Assembly: GCA_016202435.1 (NCBI GenBank)
Contig: JACQOR010000039.1
Span: 1-43,786 of the forward strand
DNA: 43,786 bases
Direction: 5' to 3'
From: Chloroflexota bacterium
GTDB taxonomy: Bacteria > Chloroflexota > UBA6077 > SHYK01
This document shows positions 1 to 7,845 of the stretch, in pieces. The position numbers and the translations under genes were made by a program. The notes below the pieces were generated by a model. That model did no database searches and was not told where the DNA came from. It worked only from the letters and a program-made list of their open reading frames with translations. Within the stretch, counting starts at the first letter, position 1. Each line of letters starts with the position of its first letter.

Positions 1-521
1 CCAACGTAGAGGCCGATAAGTGTGAAACTGAGCAGCAGCTCGCCGGTCGGCGTAGGCGTCTCAAACGCGACTGGGATCTCCGTGGCAATCACGATGGCGT
101 CGGCCGTGACGAGCCGGATCTCGTAGGGCTCACCTTCTACCCAGCCGTAAGGGATGTTCACCGTCGCGGTCCCGAGTCGCCCGAGTTTGGGGTCCGGGTC
201 AACCAGCGCGGGCCAGACCGCGTCGTTGACGATCACCTGAGCGATGGTGAGCTCCTGCGGCCCGACGTTGCGAACCTGCAGGTGGAAACCCTCGGCGGAG
301 ATCACGGTTCGCTCGACGTCGAGTACGTTGATCGGCGCGGGTGGTTCGAGCTCAAGACCGGCGTTGGTGGCCGCGAAGATGGCAATAATCGTGCCCAGTA
401 GGGCCAACGGCAGCAGGAAGAGCAACGCCGTGACGATCCCCGGGCTTCCCCGCGCGGGTACCCGTGGCGCGACGGGCGTCGACCCGCCCGGACGCGGCTC
501 CACGGTGGCGGTGTCGGCCAT
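1..521 (-). CDS. Partial membrane protein, possible ZIP-type metal transporter (N-terminal part)
   Basis: An ATG at 521 opens a frame that runs off the left edge (173 codons visible). The first 30 residues are polar and Pro/Arg-rich. One hydrophobic segment (about residues 32-50) follows, then about 100 residues of beta-rich, probably extracytoplasmic sequence. A second hydrophobic stretch starts at the window edge with the sequence LLSFTLIGLYVG. The layout (anchor, Ig-like outer domain, then transport helices) recalls ZIP-family metal transporters with N-terminal extensions, and the neighbours are metal-related. The diagnostic ZIP helices lie outside the window, so the name is an inference. 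It starts 11 bp after the cupredoxin stop and is probably the last gene of the multicopper-oxidase transcript. Confidence 0.5.
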   Translation of the reverse strand, partial: MADTATVEPRPGGSTPVAPRVPARGSPGIVTALLFLLPLALLGTIIAIFAATNAGLELEPPAPINVLDVERTVISAEGFHLQVRNVGPQELTIAQVIVNDAVWPALVDPDPKLGRLGTATVNIPYGWVEGEPYEIRLVTADAIVIATEIPVAFETPTPTGELLLSFTLIGLYV

Positions 522-532
522 CGACTGCCCCG

Positions 533-892
533 CTAGCTTGCTTCGATGGTGAGTGTGCCCACCATCCCCGCTCGCTCGTGGCCCGGTATGCCGCACCAGT
601 AAGTGAACGTGCCCGCCGTCTTGGGAATGAACGTGACGGTTGCCTTTTCGCCCGGCGCGAGGGCTACCGGGAGCGGGATGTCGGTCACCGTGGACTCTAA
701 GCGCAGGTTATGCCTGACCCGGCCGTCGTTGATGAGTGTCAGCGTGAAGGGCTTTCCGGCCACCGCGGAGACGCCGCTGGGCTTGATCTCGAACTCGCTC
801 AGCTTGACCGTGGCGCTGTTCCTTTGCCCGCAGCCGGCGATTGCCATCACCAAGACGAAGAGTACGCCCGCGAGCGCCAGGTTTCTGGTCAT
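533..892 (-). CDS. Blue-copper (cupredoxin) lipoprotein
   Basis: 119 aa. A hydrophobic signal ends in the lipobox AIAGC (Cys21), so a lipid-anchored extracytoplasmic protein is expected. The cupredoxin fold carries a full type 1 copper set: His61, then Cys100, His105 and Met110 in the motif CGIPGHERAGM. This is a plastocyanin/azurin-like electron carrier. The ATG at 892 was chosen because it overlaps the stop of the upstream multicopper oxidase (ATGA), a sign of translational coupling, and because a longer frame would add nine non-signal residues. The likely role is electron donor or acceptor for the multicopper oxidase; the partner is not shown by sequence. Confidence 0.85.
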   Translation of the reverse strand: MTRNLALAGVLFVLVMAIAGCGQRNSATVKLSEFEIKPSGVSAVAGKPFTLTLINDGRVRHNLRLESTVTDIPLPVALAPGEKATVTFIPKTAGTFTYWCGIPGHERAGMVGTLTIEAS

Positions 893-2001
893 GGCTCCAC
901 CTGGAAGAAGCCGGCCCAACCAAGCTCGGCGAACTCAGTCTTGTGGGCGTGGAACATGAACTTGCCCGGATGCTTGTACCGAAACTCCAGGATGCCTCTT
1001 TGGCCCTGTCCCTGGACAATCGTGTCGGTGAACTCAGCGGGTTGCAGACTCGTGCCGGTTGGGTAGTAGTTGAAAAAGTTGGCGTGCAGGTGGAACGAGT
1101 TGATCTGATCGAATTCCAGGATGTTGACCAGGTAGATCCGAATCAGCTCGCCGACCTTAATCTTGATGGGGTTGTTCTGGTAGAAGAAGGCCGGGCCGTT
1201 TACGGCGTAGAATTCGTTCTCTCCATCGAAGTCGACGTCAAAGCCCATCTGCACCATGACGAACTCGCGGTCCGCCCTCGGGCGCCCGGCCCTGGGATCG
1301 ATGACCATGGCGCCGTAAAGGCCCTTGGCAATGTGCTTGGCCAGAGGCATCGTGTGGCAGTGGTAGAGGTGAAGACCGAACGGCTCGGCATCGAACTCGT
1401 AGGTGAACGAACCCTCCGGTTCGACGTTCTCGAAGACGCCATCCATGTTGGCGGGATGGATGCCGTGGAAGTGCATCGTGTGCGGGTGATCGCCACCGTT
1501 GGTGAAGTGGACGCGGATCACATCGCCCTCGGTGGCCCGGATCGTCGGCCCCGGCACCTGGTCGTTGAAGGTCCAGGCCGGGAACATCACACCAGGCGCA
1601 ACTTCCAGGTTCTTGTTGGAAGAGATGACTTCATATTCCCGGAGCGTGCGGCCATCTGGGAGAGTCGACACTCTTCCGTAGTCAAACGCGGTCAGGAAGG
1701 TCATGGGATCAAAGCCCTGCAGCCTGGAGAGCCTGGCGGCGACGTCGCCCGCCAAAGGCGTCTCGTGCAGGCCGTGGGCGCCCGCCAGAGGGACGTCGCC
1801 GGTGTGGTGTTGGTGGGCCAATGACACCCCGCCCATCGTCTGTCGACCCGGCAGCGTCGTCGGGACACAGCCGGCGATGAACGCGCCCGCGGCTGCGGCC
1901 GCGGCCCCAATGCCGCCGCGCAGGAGGCCTCGGCGGGACAGATGGGCGCGGCCGGCGCGGCCGGCGAGGCTTGAGAGGCGATCTAGCGCAGGGCTGTCCA
2001 T
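889..2001 (-). CDS. Tat-exported two-domain multicopper oxidase
   Basis: 370 aa. The N-terminus has a twin-arginine signal (SRRGLLRGG, residues 22-30), an Ala-rich hydrophobic stretch and a lipobox-like FIAGC (Cys45), so it is probably a folded-exported, lipid-anchored enzyme. Copper motifs in order: HFHG (177-180), YHCH (213-216) with His223, FHLH (303-306) and FHAH (350-353). The length and two cupredoxin domains fit two-domain oxidases rather than three-domain laccases. It should oxidise a metal or phenolic substrate and reduce oxygen. It is first in a leftward operon with the cupredoxin; a promoter and MntR-like operator lie upstream. Mn(II) or Fe(II) as substrate is an inference from the regulatory context. 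Confidence 0.85.
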   Translation of the reverse strand: MDSPALDRLSSLAGRAGRAHLSRRGLLRGGIGAAAAAAGAFIAGCVPTTLPGRQTMGGVSLAHQHHTGDVPLAGAHGLHETPLAGDVAARLSRLQGFDPMTFLTAFDYGRVSTLPDGRTLREYEVISSNKNLEVAPGVMFPAWTFNDQVPGPTIRATEGDVIRVHFTNGGDHPHTMHFHGIHPANMDGVFENVEPEGSFTYEFDAEPFGLHLYHCHTMPLAKHIAKGLYGAMVIDPRAGRPRADREFVMVQMGFDVDFDGENEFYAVNGPAFFYQNNPIKIKVGELIRIYLVNILEFDQINSFHLHANFFNYYPTGTSLQPAEFTDTIVQGQGQRGILEFRYKHPGKFMFHAHKTEFAELGWAGFFQVEP

Positions 2002-2042
2002 GCTTTCGCTAAACCTCTTATTTGCTAAAATGCGATTGGTAA

Positions 2043-2058
2043 TTTAGTTGAGACTAAA
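2043..2058. promoter_or_regulatory. MntR/DtxR-type operator palindrome
   Basis: TTTAGTTGAGACTAAA is a perfect inverted repeat with 6-bp arms (TTTAGT/ACTAAA) and a 4-bp centre. It resembles known MntR and DtxR boxes in AT-richness and size. It lies between divergent mntR and the multicopper oxidase and overlaps the -10/+1 region of the leftward promoter. A weak rightward pair, TTGGTA (2036-2041) and CATAGC (2059-2064), would enclose it, so mntR may be autoregulated from the same site. Confidence 0.65.
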
Positions 2059-2086
2059 CATAGCGCGTGACTAGGATTGGTGTCAA
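2057..2086 (-). promoter_or_regulatory. Predicted promoter of the multicopper oxidase operon
   Basis: On the minus strand a TTGACA -35 box (2081-2086) is followed after 18 bp by a TATGTT -10 box (2057-2062). The MntR-like palindrome begins at the downstream end of the -10 box, so a bound repressor would cover the transcription start. Confidence 0.6.
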
Positions 2087-2104
2087 GTTACCGGGCGGGC
2101 TAAG

Positions 2105-2839
2105 ATGCACTTGATGTCGCGATGGGACCCTGAAGTTAGCCGGTCCGTCGAAGACTACCTCAAGGCCATCTACACGCTTCAGGAGAGCGGTGGAGCCGTC
2201 CGAACCTCCACGCTGGCAGAACGAATGGGGGTTGCGGCACCGAGCGCGACGAGCATGGTGGCCCGGCTGGCGGCCGGAGGATTCCTGCGCCACACCCCGT
2301 ACCGCGGTGTGGAGCTGACCGAGAAAGGTTCCCGCATCGCGCTGGAAATCATTCGCCACCATCGCCTCTGGGAGGCGTTTCTCCACCATGCGCTCGATGT
2401 GCCGATTGACCAGCTGAACGAGGAGGCTGAGCGCCTCGAGCACGTCCTCTCAGATGAGCTCGAAGCCCACATGGTGCGTGTGCTGGGAGACCCGACCCAC
2501 GATCCGCATGGAGATCCCATACCCAGCGCGGATGGGACGGTGGACTCCGCAGTCTATCCCAACGTCACAGATCTGCCGGACGGCGCGTCCGCGACCGTGC
2601 GGCGCGTTCCCAGCGAAGACCCGGCGCTCCTCCGCTATCTGAAGACGCTTGGGCTCCTGCCCGGCGCGTCCATCGTCCTGCGCCGTCGCGAGCCGTTCCA
2701 TGGTCCGCTCACGCTGACGGCGGATGGGGTTGAGCGGGTTATCGGGCGCGAGCTGGCCGGCCAGATTCTGGTTGAGCCGGGCAGCCCCCCGGAGTTACCC
2801 AGAGCCCATCCAGCGAAACAGCGCCGCCGACGCGGCTAA
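2105..2839 (+). CDS. mntR: MntR-like metal-dependent transcriptional regulator (DtxR family)
   Basis: 244 aa. An N-terminal winged helix (about residues 13-75) is followed by the metal-binding and dimerisation domain and a C-terminal FeoA/SH3-like domain (about 155-230). Metal ligands match MntR rather than DtxR: Asp17 in VEDYL, His in RHHRLWE (85-86), and Glu109, Glu112, His113 in the motif ERLEH, where DtxR would have Cys at the first position. The following gene is an NRAMP Mn transporter, which supports Mn sensing. Met4 (2114) is an alternative start. It probably represses through the palindrome at 2043-2058. Confidence 0.85.
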   Translation: MHLMSRWDPEVSRSVEDYLKAIYTLQESGGAVRTSTLAERMGVAAPSATSMVARLAAGGFLRHTPYRGVELTEKGSRIALEIIRHHRLWEAFLHHALDVPIDQLNEEAERLEHVLSDELEAHMVRVLGDPTHDPHGDPIPSADGTVDSAVYPNVTDLPDGASATVRRVPSEDPALLRYLKTLGLLPGASIVLRRREPFHGPLTLTADGVERVIGRELAGQILVEPGSPPELPRAHPAKQRRRRG

Positions 2840-2938
2840 CTCCGTCTAGTCATTCGTTTCTAGCGATTCCTGGCATCTCGGAGATCGTGTGTCTGGTGAC
2901 GGAGATGAATCGCGTGGCCGCCGGTCCGGGAGATTGAC

Positions 2939-4330
2939 GTGGCATCACACTTGGACGCACCCGAAACCGCGCCGGTAGACCGAGCGCCTCGCGGCGGCTG
3001 GCGCACCGCCAATGTTCGCCCGAGCCTGGCTGAGGTCCACCGCTCGGTTCGCGTCCCAACCGGGCTGGGGTTCTGGCGCAAGCTCCTGGCCTTTTCCGGG
3101 CCTGGCTACCTTGTGGCCGTGGGTTACATGGACCCCGGTAACTGGGCCACCGATCTCGCGGGCGGCTCGCGCTTTGGGTACACGCTCTTGAGCGTCGTTC
3201 TGCTTTCGAATCTCATGGCGATCCTGCTGCAGTCACTGTGCGCCAAGCTGGGAATCGTGACCGGTCGTGATCTGGCTCAAGCTTGCCGCGATAGTTACCC
3301 GAGACCCATAGCCCTCGGCCTGTGGCTCCTGGCTGAAATAGCTATCTGTGCCACCGATCTCGCGGAAGTCATTGGGTCGGCGGTCGCGCTCAATCTGCTG
3401 TTTGGGATTCCGCTGGTTTTCGGCGTGTGCATCACTGCGGTTGATGTCCTCGCCGTTCTGTACTTGCAGAGCCGAGGCTTTCGCTACATCGAAGCCCTGG
3501 TCGTCACGCTGATCTTCACCATCGGCATCTGTTTCCTGGCCGAGATCGTTTTTTCACGACCGGACGTGGCAGAGGTCTTCTCGGGATTCGTACCGAGTAG
3601 CGAGATCATCTTCAACCAGGAGATGCTCTACATAGCCATCGGCATCCTGGGCGCTACTGTCATGCCGCACAACCTGTACCTCCACTCGTCGATCGTGCAG
3701 ACCCGGAAGTACGAGCAGGACGTCAAGGGCAAAGCCGAAGCCATCAAGTTCGCCACGATCGACTCAACCGTGGCTTTGATGTTTGCGCTCTTTATCAACG
3801 CGGCAATCCTGATCGTGTCGGCGGCTACCTTCTACACGCGCGGCCAGAACGAAGTGGAGGAGATCCAGAACGCGTACCACCTCCTTTCGCCACTCCTGGG
3901 CGTAGGCGTGGCTTCCACGTTATTCGCCCTGGCTCTACTTGCCTCGGGCCAGAACTCCACGCTAACGGGCACTCTCGCCGGCCAGATCGTGATGGAAGGG
4001 TTTCTGAATATTCGTCTCCGGCCCTGGGTGGTGCGTCTGATGACCCGGAGCATCGCGATCATTCCGGCCGTCATCTGCACCATCATCTACGGCGAAAGCG
4101 GAACGGCCAAGCTGTTGGTCTTGAGCCAGGTGATTCTGAGCCTGCAGCTTTCTTTCGCCGTGGTGCCGCTCGTGATGTTCACCAGCGATAGGCGCAAGAT
4201 GGGACAATTCGTCAATCCCGGATGGCTCAGGACCCTGGCCTGGGTAGTCGCCTTGGTGATCGGCGGCCTGAATGTCAAACTTCTCTTTGACTTTTTCGCG
4301 ATCACCGACTGGATGATAGGCCTGTTCTAG
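2939..4330 (+). CDS. mntH: NRAMP-family Mn2+/metal transporter
   Basis: 463 aa with a GTG start. A polar N-terminus of about 45 residues precedes a multi-pass membrane protein. The helix 1 metal-binding motif DPGN (65-68) and the helix 6 motif MPHN (242-245) are both intact, as expected of proton-coupled divalent metal importers. It lies about 100 bp downstream of mntR in the same direction and 11 bp before a universal stress protein. I saw no palindrome like the one at 2043-2058 in the mntR-mntH gap, so control probably acts through the shared upstream promoter. Confidence 0.9.
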   Translation: MASHLDAPETAPVDRAPRGGWRTANVRPSLAEVHRSVRVPTGLGFWRKLLAFSGPGYLVAVGYMDPGNWATDLAGGSRFGYTLLSVVLLSNLMAILLQSLCAKLGIVTGRDLAQACRDSYPRPIALGLWLLAEIAICATDLAEVIGSAVALNLLFGIPLVFGVCITAVDVLAVLYLQSRGFRYIEALVVTLIFTIGICFLAEIVFSRPDVAEVFSGFVPSSEIIFNQEMLYIAIGILGATVMPHNLYLHSSIVQTRKYEQDVKGKAEAIKFATIDSTVALMFALFINAAILIVSAATFYTRGQNEVEEIQNAYHLLSPLLGVGVASTLFALALLASGQNSTLTGTLAGQIVMEGFLNIRLRPWVVRLMTRSIAIIPAVICTIIYGESGTAKLLVLSQVILSLQLSFAVVPLVMFTSDRRKMGQFVNPGWLRTLAWVVALVIGGLNVKLLFDFFAITDWMIGLF

Positions 4331-4341
4331 GGAACGGCTCG

Positions 4342-4767
4342 ATGTATCAGAAGATCCTGGTTGCTCTGGAAAACAGCCGAGCGGACGCGAGCTTGCTGCC
4401 GCACATCGAGCAGTTGGCGCAGCTCGCGAGCTCCGAATTGCTGCTCGTGCACGTGGCCGACGGATGGGTCGCCCGAAATTTCGATGATTTAGAGCTGGCG
4501 GAATCGGAGGAAATGCGCGTCGATCGCGAATATCTCGAGCAAACCGCGGCCCAGCTACGGGAAAAGGGTCTCAACGTCTCGGCTTACCTGGCTCTGGGCG
4601 ATCCTCCGACCGAAATCGTCAAGACCGCCGAACGCGAGCACTGTGACTTGATTGCCATGACGACGCACGGCCATCGATTCATCGGCGACTTGATATTCGG
4701 GAGCACCATCCACGAGGTGCGTCACCGGACCTCCGTCCCGGTCTTGCTCGTTCGCGCCCAGAACTGA
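4342..4767 (+). CDS. Universal stress protein (UspA family)
   Basis: 141 aa, a single USP domain opening with KILVALENS and ending in the usual SVPVLLVRA strand. The nucleotide-binding loop reads THGHRFIGDLIFGST: the first Gly and the final GS are present, but the second Gly of the classic G-x2-G-x9-G(S/T) pattern is replaced, so ATP binding is uncertain. It starts 11 bp after mntH and probably shares its transcript. It may help with stress or transporter regulation; the exact role is not shown. Confidence 0.85.
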   Translation: MYQKILVALENSRADASLLPHIEQLAQLASSELLLVHVADGWVARNFDDLELAESEEMRVDREYLEQTAAQLREKGLNVSAYLALGDPPTEIVKTAEREHCDLIAMTTHGHRFIGDLIFGSTIHEVRHRTSVPVLLVRAQN

Positions 4768-4863
4768 TCAAGCGCCCGGAGATTGGACAGGCCCGGTCGT
4801 TCCGGCAGGGTGAAGACGAGTCCTCAGGCCGCCCGTGCTAGTCCGCCGACGCAGATGTGGGCG

Positions 4864-6093
4864 TTAGACCCCCAGATTCTCCGCGCTGAGAAGCGGTCCG
4901 GTGAGGATGGCCGGTACCTGCGTGCCGGCCTTGAGCGGCTCGTTGCCGGGCTGGAGGATCACCAGGGCATTGTGCCCGGTCATCGAGAGCAACCGGCTGG
5001 AGAGCTGGAGGCCGGTGCTCCGGGCCAGTAGCTTGCCCGCCGACCAGCGGACGATGGCGCGGTGGTACTCCGTGCGTCCCCCAGGCGCGGCGAAGTCGTG
5101 TTCGATCTCAACCTCGACGCGCGGCCGTTCCGGATTGGGCATGCCCTGCATCCTGAGCAGTGTCGGCCGGACGAAGACCTCGAAGGTCACCAGCGAGGCG
5201 ACGGGATTACCGGGAAGTCCAAAAGCCAGCTTGGTGCCGATCTCGGCAAAGGTGAGCGGCATGCCTGGGCGGAAATTGATCCGGCCAAACCGGATGGTCC
5301 CCAGCTCTTCGAGGGCGGGCTTGATGAAGTCGCGATCTCCCATCGACACGCCGCCGGCGGTGAGCAGCACGTCAGCGCGCTCGATACCCTCGCGTACCAG
5401 GTTTGTCTGCAGGTCGCGGTCATCCCTGGCCTTTCCCAGTGAGAGCGGAACACCGCCCGCCTCGCGGACCGCGGCCATGAGGGCATAGCGACTGGAATCC
5501 CGGATCGAACCCGCCGGGACCGGCTCCCCTGGCTCCACCAGCTCGTCGCCGGTCGAGAGCAGCGCGACCACCGGTCGGCGATAGCACTGGATGCGGGTCT
5601 GGCCGAGCGTCATCAGCACGCCGATGTCGGAGATACCCACCTGCGTGCCCGCCCGCAGCACCAGGGCGCCCTCGGCGATGTCGACGCCAATGGGCCGGAT
5701 ATTGTCGCCCGGCTTCGCGGCCCGCCGAATCGTGACCTGGCCGTCCGCTGTCTGGGTATCCTCGATCATGACGACGGCGTCCGCGCCATCCGGCACGGGT
5801 GCGCCGGTCATGATGCGCGCAGCGGTGCCGGCGGCTACCGCGGGACGGTTCGCCTCGCCCGCGGTGATCTCCTGGGCCACTCGGAGCGTAGTGGCGCCTT
5901 CAGTTGCGATGACCGCGAAGCCATCAACGGTCGATGCCCGGAAAGGGGGGACATTCTCACTCGAATAGACGTCCTCGGCCAGGACCCGGCCGGCCGCTTC
6001 CCGAGTCTCGACCTCCTCGGACGGAAGCCGCCGCACGGCGGAGCGGACGATGGTCATGGCTTCGGCGACGGGGATCATTTCGTAGCGGCTCAA
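4864..6093 (-). CDS. moeA: Molybdopterin molybdenumtransferase MoeA
   Basis: 409 aa. MoeA inserts molybdate into adenylylated molybdopterin. Visible family motifs: VPPFRASTVDGFAV near the N-terminus, GAPVPDGADAVVMIED, LLSTGDELVEPGEP, TAGGVSMGDRDF and LPGNPVASLV, then the C-terminal beta-barrel domain. A TTG at 6093 preceded by GGAGAAGACC is the best start; an ATG at 6078 is the alternative. The open frame extends to 6159 but only by reading through a dispersed palindrome. It would serve the molybdo-flavoenzyme subunits at 8.7-15 kb. It lies downstream of hemQ in the same direction. Confidence 0.92.
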   Translation of the reverse strand: MSRYEMIPVAEAMTIVRSAVRRLPSEEVETREAAGRVLAEDVYSSENVPPFRASTVDGFAVIATEGATTLRVAQEITAGEANRPAVAAGTAARIMTGAPVPDGADAVVMIEDTQTADGQVTIRRAAKPGDNIRPIGVDIAEGALVLRAGTQVGISDIGVLMTLGQTRIQCYRRPVVALLSTGDELVEPGEPVPAGSIRDSSRYALMAAVREAGGVPLSLGKARDDRDLQTNLVREGIERADVLLTAGGVSMGDRDFIKPALEELGTIRFGRINFRPGMPLTFAEIGTKLAFGLPGNPVASLVTFEVFVRPTLLRMQGMPNPERPRVEVEIEHDFAAPGGRTEYHRAIVRWSAGKLLARSTGLQLSSRLLSMTGHNALVILQPGNEPLKAGTQVPAILTGPLLSAENLGV

Positions 6094-6122
6094 GGTCTTC
6101 TCCTCAGGACGCCGGCCCTCAC

Positions 6123-6147
6123 CCCCCTCTCCCAGAGGGAGAGGGGG
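6123..6147. repeat. REP-like palindrome between hemQ and moeA
   Basis: A perfect inverted repeat with 11-bp arms CCCCCTCTCCC and GGGAGAGGGGG around AGA. A related but degenerate palindrome is at 33011-33029. Both lie between genes, which suggests a dispersed repeat family. In either direction it would form a strong RNA hairpin, with no U-tract. Confidence 0.75.
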
Positions 6148-6158
6148 CCTAGACAGCA

Positions 6159-6878
6159 TTACCGAAGGGCTTCCTGGCGTGCTTCGTGCTTGAGCGACTC
6201 CAGGATCTCGCGAATCGGCGAGACGACGCAGGTAAAGATCGGGGTGTCGCGCAGCGTATAGGAGCTGGCCTCAGTGTCCCGTAGCTCCTGCACCAGATCG
6301 AGGAAGTCGGCTGGCTCATCGGTCTCGAAGGCGAGAACGAACTCCTGGTCGTCCAGACCGAACGAGTAGGTCGTATTGATCTTCACGCTCGGGTACTTGT
6401 GTCCGCTGGAAATGTGTTTGTTCATCATGCGCTGACGCTCTGCAAACGGCAGCGTGTACCAGGCGCGCGTCTTCACAAAAGGATAGACGAACAGGTATTT
6501 GCAGTCTCCGGGAGCGATGACCAGCCGGGTGCCTTCCTGGTCCGGGTGGACGTGGTCTTTCACGTAGGTCGAGTGTTTGGTCATGGACAGGTAGGAGTAG
6601 GGAGTGTCGAGGTAGGCGCCCATCTCGGAAGAAGCGATGTCCGATGCCATCGCCTGGAAATCGTCCAGCTCCGTGCTGACCTGCCACACCAGGAAATCGC
6701 AGTCGCCGCGGGTTCCGATGGTCGAGTAGGTGCGCAGCAGGATCCGGTCGGCCCACCGCTCCATAATGTTCCCCAATTCTTGCCGCCCCGAATCGCGGTC
6801 TGCCGCACTGAGCCGCCGCCAGGCGGGATCCAACCGGTAGAAAGCGAATCGGACGTATTGTCGTCGCTCGCTGGCCAC
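6159..6878 (-). CDS. hemQ: Coproheme decarboxylase / chlorite-dismutase-like heme protein
   Basis: 239 aa. HemQ (ChdC) converts coproheme III to heme b in the coproporphyrin-dependent pathway typical of monoderms. The core YPFVKTRAWYTLPFAER supplies the catalytic tyrosine region, MMNKHISSGHKYP the proximal His region, and TTYSFGLDDQEFV the terminal strand. Length matches the HemQ group. The GTG at 6878 is preferred because AAGGAG sits 5 nt upstream; the GTG at 6884 would overlap that site. It is upstream of moeA in the same direction. True chlorite dismutase activity is less likely from this sequence type. Confidence 0.9.
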   Translation of the reverse strand: MASERRQYVRFAFYRLDPAWRRLSAADRDSGRQELGNIMERWADRILLRTYSTIGTRGDCDFLVWQVSTELDDFQAMASDIASSEMGAYLDTPYSYLSMTKHSTYVKDHVHPDQEGTRLVIAPGDCKYLFVYPFVKTRAWYTLPFAERQRMMNKHISSGHKYPSVKINTTYSFGLDDQEFVLAFETDEPADFLDLVQELRDTEASSYTLRDTPIFTCVVSPIREILESLKHEARQEALR

Positions 6879-6970
6879 GATCACTCCTTATCTCCGCGCG
6901 CGCCGGCAGGCAATAGTCACCGGCTCCGGGCCGGCCACCGCACCCCGTCAGTGCTTGATTGTTGATTCTA

Positions 6971-6996
6971 CCGCTGAGTCAGGCGTGAGTCAGCGG
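6971..6996 (-). terminator. Possible terminator hairpin after the MBL-fold gene
   Basis: A 7-bp inverted repeat CCGCTGA/TCAGCGG with a 12-nt loop lies directly after the stop at 6998-7000. There is no clear U-tract, so intrinsic termination is uncertain. Confidence 0.35.
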
Positions 6997-6997
6997 C

Positions 6998-7810
6998 TCA
7001 GGTCAACGTATAGCGCGCGGGGTCGACCGTGGCATCGCACTTGACCACACCTCGGCGCTCCAGGCTAATCAGGTGTGCCTGCACCGAGGCGGCGGCGGCG
7101 CGCGTCAGCCGCTCGTTCAGGCCGCGATAGACGCGCTCCACAATGGCAGGAATCGTCAGCGCCCCCTCGGCGATCTCATCCAGGATCTGGTGCTCGCGGT
7201 CGAGACGATGCTGGAGGTACTCCTCGATCTTGGCCGCGGGGTCGTCCACGCGGTCGAAATGGCCGGGGAAGATGCGCTGGATTCCGTAGGGGCTCAGGCT
7301 CCTGAGAGAGGCCAGATAATCATCCATATCCCCGTCGGGCGGCGAGACGACTACCGTCCCCTGACCGAGGATCAGGTCGCCAGACAACAGCGAGCCATCG
7401 TCCTTGAGCAGGAAGCAGAAGTGGTCGCTAGCGTGGCCCGGGGTGAAGATCGCCTCCCCCACACAGCCGGGCAGGAAGATCTCTTCGCCGTGAGCTATGG
7501 GGTAATTCACCCGGGGAATGCTGGGATGGCCGCCGAGCAGGGCGCCAGTGCGGTCCTGGAGCAACACGGCTCCGGGGTAGTGATCCCGGTGGGAGTGCGT
7601 CACCAGGATTAGGTCGATCTGGGCGTGGTCAGCCTGTGCCGTCTCCAGAATGGCATCGATGTGCGCCGGGTCGTCCGGACCCGGATCCACGACGGTGCAC
7701 CGCCCCGAGTGCATGATCAGGTACGTGTTGGTCCCGGGGCCGGTCATGGGGCTCGGGTTCGGCGCCACGAGCCGTCGCACCAGAGGACTTTCCTGGACGG
7801 TTCGTGTCAA
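6998..7810 (-). CDS. Metallo-beta-lactamase-fold hydrolase, LACTB2-like
   Basis: 270 aa. The binuclear zinc motif THSHRDH, then TPGHASDH, LSGDLILG and FPGH, gives a complete MBL-fold active site. The C-terminal 60-70 residues look like the winged helix of the LACTB2 group. LACTB2 itself is an endoribonuclease, but bacterial relatives are mostly uncharacterised, so the substrate is unknown. The start is a TTG at 7810 with GAGGG about 8 nt upstream. It follows a DtxR-family gene by 35 bp and may be co-transcribed with it. Confidence 0.85.
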   Translation of the reverse strand: MTRTVQESPLVRRLVAPNPSPMTGPGTNTYLIMHSGRCTVVDPGPDDPAHIDAILETAQADHAQIDLILVTHSHRDHYPGAVLLQDRTGALLGGHPSIPRVNYPIAHGEEIFLPGCVGEAIFTPGHASDHFCFLLKDDGSLLSGDLILGQGTVVVSPPDGDMDDYLASLRSLSPYGIQRIFPGHFDRVDDPAAKIEEYLQHRLDREHQILDEIAEGALTIPAIVERVYRGLNERLTRAAAASVQAHLISLERRGVVKCDATVDPARYTLT

Positions 7811-7845
7811 ACGTACAGCCCTCGCGCTTCGACGGCCGAAAGCGC

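Noticed and set aside
841-1824. 327-aa rightward open frame over the multicopper oxidase
   Set aside because: It is the antisense shadow of the oxidase, whose copper motifs fix the true frame.
6159-6878. Chlorite dismutase
   Set aside because: Length and the tyrosine/histidine region match the HemQ group better, and context is heme and metal metabolism.
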